A DNA stretch of 5,843 bases from Bacteroidales bacterium UBA3856 (GTDB taxonomy: Bacteria; Bacteroidota; Bacteroidia; Bacteroidales; UBA932): the NCBI GenBank assembly GCA_002392525.1, contig DGHE01000163.1, positions 1-5,843 of the forward strand, read 5' to 3'. Positions 1-5,827 of this stretch are shown here, one piece after another (position 1 is the stretch's first letter; every line of letters begins with the position of its first letter). Below the pieces are notes generated by a model. That model worked only from the letters and a program-made list of their open reading frames with translations. It ran no database searches and was not told the DNA's origin. The position numbers and the translations under genes were made by a program.

Positions 1-329
1 TCGGGTACGCTCTCCGGGAAGAGGTCCACGATTCTGTCTTCCAGGTGGAGGAGGCCTTCCTCGATGGCAAAGCCCACGGCCGTGGCGGTGAAGGTTTTGC
101 TCACGGAGTTCATGATGTGGGCGGTGTCTGGCGCTATCTGTTTTTCTAACAGTACTTTACCGCTTTGGAGAACCATGATGCTGTGGAGCTCTTCGTTGTG
201 GTCTTCCACGGCTGCGAGGTAGCTGGCGAAGGCTTCCTGCTGCTCCGTTGTAGCCTTGCCGCGGGGAAGCGGGCCGCCGGTGGTGCAGGCAGCGCACAGA
301 AGAAGGATGAGCGAAACTTTGTAATTCAT
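1..329 (-). CDS. Serine hydrolase, beta-lactamase class C-like, 5' part only
   Basis: The first 109 codons of a gene running off the left edge. The start is the ATG at 329-327; an in-frame TAG at 335-333 rules out an earlier start. The N-terminus MNYKVSLILLLCAAC is a short hydrophobic signal ending in Cys15, so this is probably a lipoprotein, although the lipobox (LCAAC) is not ideal. After a linker, residues 72-80 read IMNSVSKTF; S75-V-S-K78 fits the SxxK catalytic motif of the beta-lactamase / penicillin-binding-like family (PF00144), and the following TATAVGFAIEEGLL and LEDRIVDLFPE segments are typical of that family. The later YxN and KTG-like motifs lie outside the window. In this family such proteins are more often esterases, peptidases or D-aminopeptidases than true beta-lactamases, so resistance should not be assumed. 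It lies 65 bases downstream of the porin gene, and no Shine-Dalgarno sequence is visible before its ATG. Confidence 0.88.
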   Translation of the reverse strand, partial: MNYKVSLILLLCAACTTGGPLPRGKATTEQQEAFASYLAAVEDHNEELHSIMVLQSGKVLLEKQIAPDTAHIMNSVSKTFTATAVGFAIEEGLLHLEDRIVDLFPESVP

Positions 330-348
330 TGGCTATTAGTGTTATAGT

Positions 349-384
349 TTTTTCTCTTTGGGTAGAACAGCCTAAAGAGAAAAA
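349..384. repeat. 14-bp inverted repeat between porin and hydrolase genes
   Basis: The arms are 349-362 (TTTTTCTCTTTGGG) and 371-384 (CCTAAAGAGAAAAA) around an 8-base loop. Eleven outer pairs and two inner pairs are perfect. The pair 360/373 is G-T when read as plus-strand RNA and an A-C mismatch when read as minus-strand RNA. It lies 10 bases after the porin stop, where a transcription end is expected. As a minus-strand terminator it is unconventional: the stem is AT-rich and the T-rich arm comes first, with no T tract after it. It could be a weak terminator, an mRNA 3'-end stabiliser or an operator for the hydrolase gene. The rest of the 330-394 gap shows no convincing TAnnTTTG promoter. 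Confidence 0.5.
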
Positions 385-394
385 GTTAAGTGTT

Positions 395-1411
395 TCAAAA
401 CCAGCGTTTTTCGGCGGTTCGGTTGTAGATGTTGAAGCGCCAGGTGATGCCCAGGTCGAAGTTGTTGATGCGGTCGTGGTTGTCGCGGAACCAGACGGCG
501 TGCAGGCGCAGGTGGTCTCCGCCAAGCGGGAAGAACTCCACGCCGGCACCGTAGTAGAAGTAGTCGTTGCCGGCCTGGAGGATGAGGTCGTAGGAGGCGC
601 CGGAGGCATCTACATTGGAGGCGTCGTTGCGCTCATAGCCCACCTTGGTGCAGAGATTCCACTTGCCGAGGGTAAGGATGGCCTTGCCGATGAGGGTCCA
701 GTCGGAGAAGAAAAAGCGCTTTTGCTGGAACGAGGCGCGGTTGATGAAGTCTACATCCAGGGCCAGAGGGCCCATGAAGAAGCGGTTTCCAAGCGCAATC
801 CAGTTCATCATGCGGGCGGTCTCGTCCTCTACGTAGTTATAGCTCCAGGTGGTTTTCCAGTTGGGGCCGATGTGGCCGTTCCAGTACAGATTGTATGAGT
901 AGGCGTTCTGCTTGGCCGGCGAGATGGGGGAGGGACAGAACTGCAGCACAATGTTCTGGCCCGGGGCGGGCGTATAGGTGACATTGACACCAAATGCGTA
1001 GTATTGGTACCAGTTGTTTACGAACGTGCCGTAGTAGTAAACGTCGATAGGGGCCGAATCCACCTCATAGGTGCCCACCAGGATGGCTTGTTTTCCCGCC
1101 GTGACCGACCACTTGGGGTGGAACTGGTATTTGAGCCAGAGGAAGTCCGTGGCATTGAACGGGTTTTGGTCGTCGATCTTCTTGTTCAGGCGCTGCCGCA
1201 CGCGGAAGGTAAGTTTGTCGGAGATTTGCCCCAGCATGTGCAGGTTGAGGTAGTCTCCCTGGAAGTGGCTGTTGTATTCTCCGGGCTTCCAGTCCTGGTG
1301 GAAGGACGCGCGGGTGTCGACGTAAATCTTGTCAATGTGGGTTTGCTGGGCGCTGAGAATGGCCGAAGAGGCCAAAAGGCCGATGACAATGCTGCAGAGG
1401 GTGCGTCTCAT
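395..1411 (-). CDS. Outer-membrane porin, OprO/OprP-like beta-barrel
   Basis: A 338-residue protein with a signal peptide: MRR, a hydrophobic stretch of about 15 residues, and a likely cut after LSA (residues 19-21) before QQ. The mature part is rich in alternating polar and aromatic residues (for example YVDTRASF, FLWLKYQF, WSVTAGKQ, WSYNYVED, YFYYGAGVEFF) and ends in F338, as expected for a transmembrane beta-barrel recognised by the BAM machinery. The pattern 'LWLKYQFHPKWSVTAGKQ...GTYE' resembles the phosphate-selective porin O/P family (Porin_O_P), in which a barrel strand is followed by a GKQ or GRQ segment. Substrate specificity cannot be read from this; in Bacteroidota the family is used broadly and not only for phosphate. 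The ATG lies 9 bases after the exporter stop, so co-transcription is likely, but no Shine-Dalgarno sequence is seen. It may provide the outer-membrane route for the exporter's product, which is inference only. Confidence 0.8.
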   Translation of the reverse strand: MRRTLCSIVIGLLASSAILSAQQTHIDKIYVDTRASFHQDWKPGEYNSHFQGDYLNLHMLGQISDKLTFRVRQRLNKKIDDQNPFNATDFLWLKYQFHPKWSVTAGKQAILVGTYEVDSAPIDVYYYGTFVNNWYQYYAFGVNVTYTPAPGQNIVLQFCPSPISPAKQNAYSYNLYWNGHIGPNWKTTWSYNYVEDETARMMNWIALGNRFFMGPLALDVDFINRASFQQKRFFFSDWTLIGKAILTLGKWNLCTKVGYERNDASNVDASGASYDLILQAGNDYFYYGAGVEFFPLGGDHLRLHAVWFRDNHDRINNFDLGITWRFNIYNRTAEKRWF

Positions 1412-1420
1412 AGTAACAGG

Positions 1421-3049
1421 TTACAGAGGTTGTATGTTCACGGTGTGGCCGGCATACTCCTGTACGGCCTCCCGGTGGGAGATGAACAGGATGGTCTTTT
1501 TTCCGTGGTATTTTGTGTGGAGGTTGTCGAGGAGCTGTTTCTCGGTGGCGGGGTCAAGGGCCGATGTGGACTCGTCCAGGATGAGGACGCCTCCTTTCCG
1601 GAGAAGGGCCCGGGCGATGGCCACCCGCTGGGCCTGCCCCTCGGAAAGGCCGCTGCCGGTTTCTCCGCAGGGTGTGTCCAGCCCGTCGGGAAGGTCGTAG
1701 ACAAAGCCGGCCATGGCGGTCTCAAGGGCCTCCTGCATCTCTTTTTCACTGGCCGATGGTGCCGCGAGCAGAAGGTTGCTGCGGATAGTGCCGGAGAGGA
1801 GGGAATTGCCCTGAGGAATATACATGAAATTGCCTCGGAGGGCGCTCCCGGCAGGGAAGTGGCCGATGGTAACGCTGCCTTCCTGGGGTTTCAGGAGGCC
1901 CAGGATAAGGCGGATGAGGGTGCTCTTGCCGGCGCCGGTGGGCCCGGTGATGACCGTCATTTCCCCGGCGGGGAACTCGGCGGAGAAGTCCTTGAGGACC
2001 GGCTGCGACAGGCCGGGATAGGCGTAGGTGACGTGCTGGACGCTCACCTCGGGGGCTTCGGAGAGCCGGCGCTCCTTTTCCAGCGGTTCTTCCTCCAGTT
2101 CCTCAAGGTCCATGAGGCGTTCGATGGAGGTGATGGCCTGGATGAAGGCGGGAATCTGGCGGCCCAGCTCTGCGATGGGGCGCTGCACCTGGCCCACCAA
2201 CTGCAGGAAGGCCGTCATGGTGCCGTATGTGACCGAGCCGGCACGGATGCCCACGACACCCCAGAGGAACGCGGCTGCATGCCCGGCCTGGAATCCGAAG
2301 AACATGAGCCCGCGGGCTACTGCGTTGTAATTAAGGCGTTTACGGGTTGAGTTCTCGACATCAGCCTGTATCCAGCCAAACTTCTGCAGCACGCGCTCCA
2401 CGCTGGTGAGGGTGAGAACCAGTACCCGGTGCTGCAGGCTTTCCTGCATGAGCTGCTGCAGCTCGCTCTCCCGTGCACGGATGGACGCCATGAGCGAGCG
2501 CAGCTGCCGGAAGAAGAGCTTGGAACCAAAGACGGTGGCGCACATGAGGATGAGGAGCATCCACAGGAGGCCGGGCGCCAGCACCAGGAAATAGACGCTG
2601 GCGGCGAGAAGCTGAAGGAGAGTGATGGCGAGGCCGGGAATGCGGTCGGTGACAAGCTCTGCTACCACGCGGATGTCTTCCTCCAGGCGGTTGACGGTGT
2701 CTCCCGAGAGATAACGCTCGCGCCCGTCCCATCGGCTCCTCAGAACATGGGAGAAGAGGTCCCGGCGAAGGAGGTTCTGCGCCTTGACAAGGCTGTAGGC
2801 GTTCCACCAGTTGGCGGCGACAACGGCCGTGAGCTGCAGGGCCAGGATGCCGATGAAAAGGCCGATGGCAGGGCCCAGGGGCTGGGGCTTTACGCCCGTT
2901 GCAATGTCGATGAGGTATTTGCTGGCCCAGACGAAGCTGAGCGAGGCGCCAATGCGGACAAGGCCGATGAGAATGCTCACGCACGCCCTCCACCTTACCG
3001 GTGCGGACATGCTCCAAAGCGTCCTGAGGATGGGCCCTGTCTTTTTCAT
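1421..3049 (-). CDS. ABC exporter, fused transmembrane and ATPase domains
   Basis: A 542-residue half-transporter that would work as a homodimer in the inner membrane. Residues about 20-300 form the membrane domain, with hydrophobic segments near 21-43, 60-82, 139-158, 160-178, 245-268 and 277-297. The ATPase domain follows: A-loop Tyr344, Walker A GPTGAGKST (369-377), Q-loop Gln413, signature LSEGQ (468-472, a common variant of LSGGQ), Walker B VLILDE with catalytic Glu493, D-loop SALD (496-499) and switch His525. The architecture is that of MsbA/McjD-type exporters. There is no N-terminal C39 peptidase domain, so it does not cleave its own peptide cargo; a separate S26-type peptidase is encoded two genes upstream. 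The gene starts 4 bases after the PqqD gene with a strong ribosome site. Together with the PqqD and kinase genes this suggests export of a modified peptide, but lipid, glycan or drug export cannot be excluded. Confidence 0.93.
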   Translation of the reverse strand: MKKTGPILRTLWSMSAPVRWRACVSILIGLVRIGASLSFVWASKYLIDIATGVKPQPLGPAIGLFIGILALQLTAVVAANWWNAYSLVKAQNLLRRDLFSHVLRSRWDGRERYLSGDTVNRLEEDIRVVAELVTDRIPGLAITLLQLLAASVYFLVLAPGLLWMLLILMCATVFGSKLFFRQLRSLMASIRARESELQQLMQESLQHRVLVLTLTSVERVLQKFGWIQADVENSTRKRLNYNAVARGLMFFGFQAGHAAAFLWGVVGIRAGSVTYGTMTAFLQLVGQVQRPIAELGRQIPAFIQAITSIERLMDLEELEEEPLEKERRLSEAPEVSVQHVTYAYPGLSQPVLKDFSAEFPAGEMTVITGPTGAGKSTLIRLILGLLKPQEGSVTIGHFPAGSALRGNFMYIPQGNSLLSGTIRSNLLLAAPSASEKEMQEALETAMAGFVYDLPDGLDTPCGETGSGLSEGQAQRVAIARALLRKGGVLILDESTSALDPATEKQLLDNLHTKYHGKKTILFISHREAVQEYAGHTVNIQPL

Positions 3050-3053
3050 GGGT

Positions 3054-3326
3054 CTACTCCTCCAGCGCGACTCCCTGCTCCACCCACACGGAAACGAGTT
3101 TGTCTACGTCTGCGGCGGCGACTTCGGGGGTTACGTCGTACTTTTCGAGAAGAAGGTTCACCAAGTCTTCTTTGGTGAATTCCTTCCCGCTCACTTCCTT
3201 CCAGAGGTAAGCGGCGCTCTCATTGAGCGAGAGCATCTTGTTAAAATTGACCTGTGCCAGGCCTTCGCCTACCACTACGTATTCTCCGCAAATCTGGCGA
3301 AGGATGAATCCCTCTTTGATTTTCAT
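3054..3326 (-). CDS. PqqD family peptide-binding protein
   Basis: A 90-residue protein matching the size and layout of free-standing PqqD. An N-terminal beta region (residues 1-28) contains the recognisable 'EGFILRQICGEYVVVGEG' type strand pair, followed by 'LSLNESAAYLWKEV' (32-45), where N-E-x-A-x-x-L/I-W is the family's most typical stretch. An acidic helical C-terminal half has 'FTKEDLVNLLLEKYDV' and 'AAADVDKLVSVWVEQGVAL'. Known PqqD and related RRE domains form a winged helix that binds the leader peptide of a ribosomally made precursor and presents it to modifying enzymes. Its ATG overlaps the S26 peptidase stop as ATGA, and the exporter starts 4 bases after its stop. In the named 'HPr-rel-A' systems PqqD-like proteins accompany HprK-related kinases, as here. 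The precursor it would bind is not in this window. Confidence 0.87.
   Translation of the reverse strand: MKIKEGFILRQICGEYVVVGEGLAQVNFNKMLSLNESAAYLWKEVSGKEFTKEDLVNLLLEKYDVTPEVAAADVDKLVSVWVEQGVALEE
3057..3063 (-). promoter_or_regulatory. Strong Shine-Dalgarno of the ABC exporter gene
   Basis: On the minus strand GGAGGAG lies 7 bases before the exporter ATG (3049), with the PqqD stop codon TAG (3056-3054) between them. The same bases encode the last residues of the PqqD-like protein (Leu-Glu-Glu). It is the clearest Shine-Dalgarno match before any start in this window, and it supports the chosen exporter start. Confidence 0.7.
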
Positions 3327-3748
3327 AAAAACAGTCTTCTATAAATTCCTAATATGTATCTTCTGAGCGGCCTCAGGCGCCGCCACCACAGGCCGTTTCC
3401 GGGTTTGACCACGCGGGAGCCCCGTTCGATGGCCGTAACGGTGCCAAGGACATCGGCCACGGTGCAGCGCTCCACACCCGCGAGGTTCCCGTCTCCCATG
3501 AGGGTGAGGCGGTCTCCTTCCTTCCCGATGAGCCGGTGGAGGACGTACCTGGGCCCGGGAAGGCGTACGAGGAGCATGTCTCCAACGGCCACAGCGGGCA
3601 TTTTCTTAAGGCGTACGCTGTCTTTTCCGCCCCGGATGAAGGGAAGCATGCTGGATCCCAGCGGCCGGAGTGTGACCTCCCGCCCTTCTTCCATGAGGGC
3701 GGCGGCCTCCTCCAGGAGGATTTCGTTGGCGACGACGCGTTTATCCAT
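3323..3748 (-). CDS. S24/S26 family peptidase, SipW-like Ser/His type
   Basis: A 141-residue protein with the signal-peptidase fold signatures in order: GSSMLPFI (31-38) gives the catalytic serine box SMxP with Ser33; AVGDMLLVRL (54-63) is the next strand box; VLHRLIG (69-75) carries His71-Arg72; and LMGDGN (83-88) matches the conserved GDxN box. Having His where classic bacterial LepB has Lys is the pattern of the SipW/ER-type (S26B) branch. There is no N-terminal membrane anchor; the C-terminus (about 118-141) is a tryptophan-rich, arginine-rich tail ending in YRRLFL that may touch the membrane. It is shorter than typical LepB and may act in the cytoplasm or at the membrane surface. Its ATG lies inside the kinase 3' end (8-base overlap) and its TGA overlaps the PqqD ATG, indicating translational coupling. 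A role in cutting the substrate of the neighbouring PqqD/kinase/exporter genes is inferred. Confidence 0.82.
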   Translation of the reverse strand: MDKRVVANEILLEEAAALMEEGREVTLRPLGSSMLPFIRGGKDSVRLKKMPAVAVGDMLLVRLPGPRYVLHRLIGKEGDRLTLMGDGNLAGVERCTVADVLGTVTAIERGSRVVKPGNGLWWRRLRPLRRYILGIYRRLFL

Positions 3749-4628
3749 TTGTCACGGTGTTATGGCAGAGCGTTGCCGCCGCTTCGTCGGGCAGGCATTC
3801 GAGGGTGTAGCAGGGGACGGAGGCGGCGAGGGCCTCGAGGGTGCGGTGCCAGCCATCGGCCAGTTCCTTGAAGGGACGGAAACCACTGGCCGATGCCATG
3901 AGCGACGCGTAGGCCTGCAGCGTTCCGAGGCGCGTGATGCGGTTGAAGGGTGCCTGCTGGATGCGCACGACGGCGCCCACGGGGACATCCTTGGCCTTGT
4001 AGCAGGGCGTCTTTCCGCTCCAGGGGCTGCCGTACACGCGTGCGGTGCCGTCCGGCATGAGGCGGAGGATGGGGTTGTCGTCGTTGAGGAGCTCGGTGCC
4101 CGGTATGTGTTTGAGCCAGAGGGAGCTATGGGTGCTTTTTCCGGTGCCGCTCTTGCCAAGGAACAGATAGCCTTTGCCCCCGCTCATTACGACGGAGGCA
4201 TGCATTTCCAGAAGGCCTTTATGGGCCGATGCAAACGCAAACAGCAGCATGAGCGCGTTGTTGAGGGCAAAGTGGCGGTCCCCCTGGCTGGTAAGGTGAA
4301 GCTGGCCACAGCGGAAATCGGGGGAGACTTTCATCTCTCCGGAAACCGGCAGACCGGGAAGCGCCCGCACGCAGAAGCGGAAGGCGCCGTCGGGATATTT
4401 GCCAATAGCAATCTCGGGGAAGCCGGGACCATCTTCTGTGGTATAGACGGGCGTGACGGGAAGAAGCGGCAGTGCCGGCACCATTTCAAGGGTAAAAAGG
4501 AGTTCTCCTTCTCCCTCTTCTTCCGGGGCTGAGAGGAAAGGATCCAGGTTGGAAGAGGCGGGCATGGGGCCCCTCACCTCAAAGCGGAAATCCGCTACCC
4601 GATATGTGTGCTTTTCTTCCATAGTCAT
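3741..4628 (-). CDS. HprK/PEPCK-like P-loop kinase, PqqD-associated
   Basis: A 295-residue protein. The N-terminal half (1-135) has no motif I recognise; it is followed by 'LLEMHASVV' (139-147), then Walker A GKSGTGKST (158-166), an acidic motif LLNDDNP (180-186) with Asp183-Asp184 as likely metal-binding or catalytic residues, and GSPWSGK (200-206). This order (HAS, GxSGxGKS, xxDD, GxPWxGK) is typical of HPr-kinase-like proteins encoded beside PqqD. True HprK phosphorylates a serine of HPr, but relatives phosphorylate other targets, for example the C-terminal serine of some lasso peptides. No HPr gene is nearby, so I favour a peptide or other small substrate. Two starts are possible: ATG 4628 or the third codon, ATG 4622; neither has a Shine-Dalgarno sequence, and the promoter-like element just upstream could favour the second. 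It begins the tightly overlapping cassette, with its stop inside the S26 peptidase 5' end. Confidence 0.83.
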   Translation of the reverse strand: MTMEEKHTYRVADFRFEVRGPMPASSNLDPFLSAPEEEGEGELLFTLEMVPALPLLPVTPVYTTEDGPGFPEIAIGKYPDGAFRFCVRALPGLPVSGEMKVSPDFRCGQLHLTSQGDRHFALNNALMLLFAFASAHKGLLEMHASVVMSGGKGYLFLGKSGTGKSTHSSLWLKHIPGTELLNDDNPILRLMPDGTARVYGSPWSGKTPCYKAKDVPVGAVVRIQQAPFNRITRLGTLQAYASLMASASGFRPFKELADGWHRTLEALAASVPCYTLECLPDEAAATLCHNTVTNG

Positions 4629-4629
4629 A

Positions 4630-4637
4630 CAAATCTA
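4630..4637 (-). promoter_or_regulatory. Possible Bacteroidota -7 promoter element for the kinase cassette
   Basis: The minus strand reads TAGATTTG, an exact match to the Bacteroidota -7 consensus TAnnTTTG. A TTTG -33 box at the usual distance is absent; a run of T residues (4660-4651) lies in that region instead. The element follows a terminator, where a new promoter is needed. If used, transcription would begin at about 4625-4622, almost at the second ATG, giving a nearly leaderless message. Confidence 0.4.
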
Positions 4638-4650
4638 CGCAGAAAAGGGC

Positions 4651-4675
4651 AAAAAAAAAAGCCCTATTGGGCTTT
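4651..4675 (-). terminator. Intrinsic terminator overlapping the glycosyltransferase stop codon
   Basis: On the minus strand the stem AAAGCCC (4675-4669) pairs with GGGCTTT (4664-4658) around the loop AATA (4668-4665), and the T run continues to 4651. This 7-bp stem with a long T tract is a standard rho-independent terminator. The stem begins inside the last codons of the glycosyltransferase (Lys-Ala-Gln) and its TAG stop (4666-4664) straddles the loop and second arm. It separates the glycosyltransferase transcript from the kinase cassette, though partial read-through is possible. Confidence 0.85.
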
Positions 4676-5827
4676 CTTCATGTCTATGGCGTCCTGGAAC
4701 ATTTGCACCAGCTGCTCTATCGAGTGCCCGATGTTATACTGCTCCATGTTTTTGACTAGTTTTTTCCCCATTTCCCAGCGGGCTTCGGGACGCGCAAGCC
4801 AGTAGTCGATACGGTTGGCAAGGGCTTCCGGATTCTTTTTGGGGAACACGCTGTGGCGGTCCATGGCAAACTGGGAGGTGCCGGTGCGGTTGCCCTCGGC
4901 AATGATGGGTACAACGCCCTGCTGCAGGGCTTCCATGATGGAGAGGCCTTCCACCTCAATGTCTGCGCAGTGGATGGCAAGGTCCGCTCCTGCTGCCAGT
5001 TCCCTGAGACCGTCGCGGTCCAGGAACTTGAACTGGACGGGATAGCGGAGGATACCTTCCTGCTCCAGGCGGTGAGCGATTTTCCGGTATTCCTGCTCCA
5101 TGGGACCTTTCCCGGCCAGGGTGAGGCGGATTCGGCCGGCCGACTGGGCATATCGCATGGCTTCAAAGAGGGTTTGCTGGTCTTTTTCGCGGGAAAGCCG
5201 GCCGATGCAGATGACCTCCAGCGGGCGCTCCGGATCAAAGTACTCCTGCGGAGGAGTCTCGGGGCGGATGCACTTGTCGGGAATGACGCCGTTGGAGATG
5301 ACGCGAAGTTCCGACTTGAAGTGGTAGCGGCGAAGACGGTCCTGTACGTTCTCGGTGGGGCACTGGACAATGAGGCAGTCGTTGAAGATGTACTTTCTCC
5401 AGAGTTTCATCATGAGGCGGTTGATGCCTTTCCAACTGCCCATGCCCAGGGAGGAGAAAATGTTCTCCGGGTGCAGGTGGTAGGTGCCGGTAACGGGCTT
5501 TCCCCATTTCCCAGCGGCCTTGATGGCCTTCCACTGCAGCACAAAGACTTCTTCGAGGTGCACGACATCGGCCCACTTCACGGCTTCTTCCACTTCCTCG
5601 AAGGTGGAGGCGGCGAATGAGAATCCCTGCGAGTCAATGAGCGGCTGGAAGATGGGGAAGCGGAACTTCCTGAGCGGGTAGTCGGGCTTGGGGTCATTGG
5701 GACCGCAGCCGGAGAGGATGCGGACGTCTTGACCGGCGTCCTTGAGCGCTTTTACCGTACGGCGGGCCGATGCCGACAGGCCGTTACCCGTTATATAGTA
5801 GTTATTGATTACAAAGAGAATCTTCAT
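4664..5827 (-). CDS. GT4-type (GT-B fold) glycosyltransferase
   Basis: A 387-residue retaining glycosyltransferase of the Glycos_transf_1 family. The N-terminal Rossmann domain begins MKILFVINNYY with the glycine-containing loop TGNGLSASARR (13-23) and holds the acceptor-side segment TYHLHPENIF (115-124). The interdomain region has VISNGV (176-181). The C-terminal donor domain starts VICIGRLSREKD (205-216) with the Gly-Arg and Lys that usually contact the nucleotide diphosphate, continues LTLAGKGP (235-242), and contains the EX7E motif Glu291 to Glu299 in EVEGLSIME. It probably transfers a sugar from a nucleotide-sugar donor at the cytoplasmic face of the membrane, for a surface glycan or glycolipid; donor and acceptor cannot be told. 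The length is normal for the family. The ATG at 5827 is 16 bases from the window edge, so its promoter is not fully visible. A terminator at its 3' end argues that it is not simply part of the downstream kinase/PqqD cassette. Confidence 0.9.
   Translation of the reverse strand: MKILFVINNYYITGNGLSASARRTVKALKDAGQDVRILSGCGPNDPKPDYPLRKFRFPIFQPLIDSQGFSFAASTFEEVEEAVKWADVVHLEEVFVLQWKAIKAAGKWGKPVTGTYHLHPENIFSSLGMGSWKGINRLMMKLWRKYIFNDCLIVQCPTENVQDRLRRYHFKSELRVISNGVIPDKCIRPETPPQEYFDPERPLEVICIGRLSREKDQQTLFEAMRYAQSAGRIRLTLAGKGPMEQEYRKIAHRLEQEGILRYPVQFKFLDRDGLRELAAGADLAIHCADIEVEGLSIMEALQQGVVPIIAEGNRTGTSQFAMDRHSVFPKKNPEALANRIDYWLARPEARWEMGKKLVKNMEQYNIGHSIEQLVQMFQDAIDMKKAQ

Larger units (their letters stand above)
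865..5772. repeat. Dispersed octamer GGCCGATG, 14 copies
   Basis: Exact copies on the plus strand start at 865, 1378, 1559, 1751, 1861, 2860, 2962, 3888, 4224, 5200 and 5765; copies on the minus strand (CATCGGCC when read on plus) are at 3451-3458, 3854-3861 and 5566-5573. All lie inside genes. The flanking base on either side is variable, so the repeated unit is the octamer itself. In the coding direction it is read as ATC GGC C (Ile-Gly, 6 times), TCG GCC after a codon ending in CA (Ser-Ala, 5 times) or GCC GAT G (Ala-Asp, 3 times), so no single protein motif explains it. Counted by eye. Confidence 0.75.

Noticed and set aside
330..394. A separate promoter for the serine hydrolase
   Set aside because: The best candidate (TAACTTTT near 387-380) misses the final G of the -7 consensus, lies in the inverted repeat and has no TTTG box at a suitable distance.
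1004..2350. A 448-codon open frame on the plus strand, antisense to the porin and exporter genes
   Set aside because: It spans two well-supported minus-strand genes and their junction, its translation shows no recognisable domain and is rich in Gly, Glu and Val as expected of an antisense frame in GC-rich genes, and it has no sensible promoter or ribosome site.
2361..3017. A 218-codon minus-strand frame overlapping the exporter in another phase
   Set aside because: It is His, Pro and Arg rich, as out-of-frame readings of GC-rich genes are, and the exporter membrane domain in the other frame is continuous and well supported.
3354..4532. A 392-codon open frame on the plus strand opposite the S26 peptidase and kinase genes
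   Set aside because: The minus strand carries clear catalytic motifs here (SMxP, HR, Walker A, DD). The plus frame has an Arg/Ser-rich start typical of an antisense shadow and no domain I recognise.
4651..4660. Run of ten A residues as a phase-variable homopolymer
   Set aside because: It lies outside coding sequence and is fully explained as the T tract of the minus-strand terminator.
4853..5620. A 255-codon plus-strand frame opposite the glycosyltransferase
   Set aside because: The minus-strand reading has full-length GT4 motifs including EX7E; the opposite frame shows no motif and starts inside that gene.
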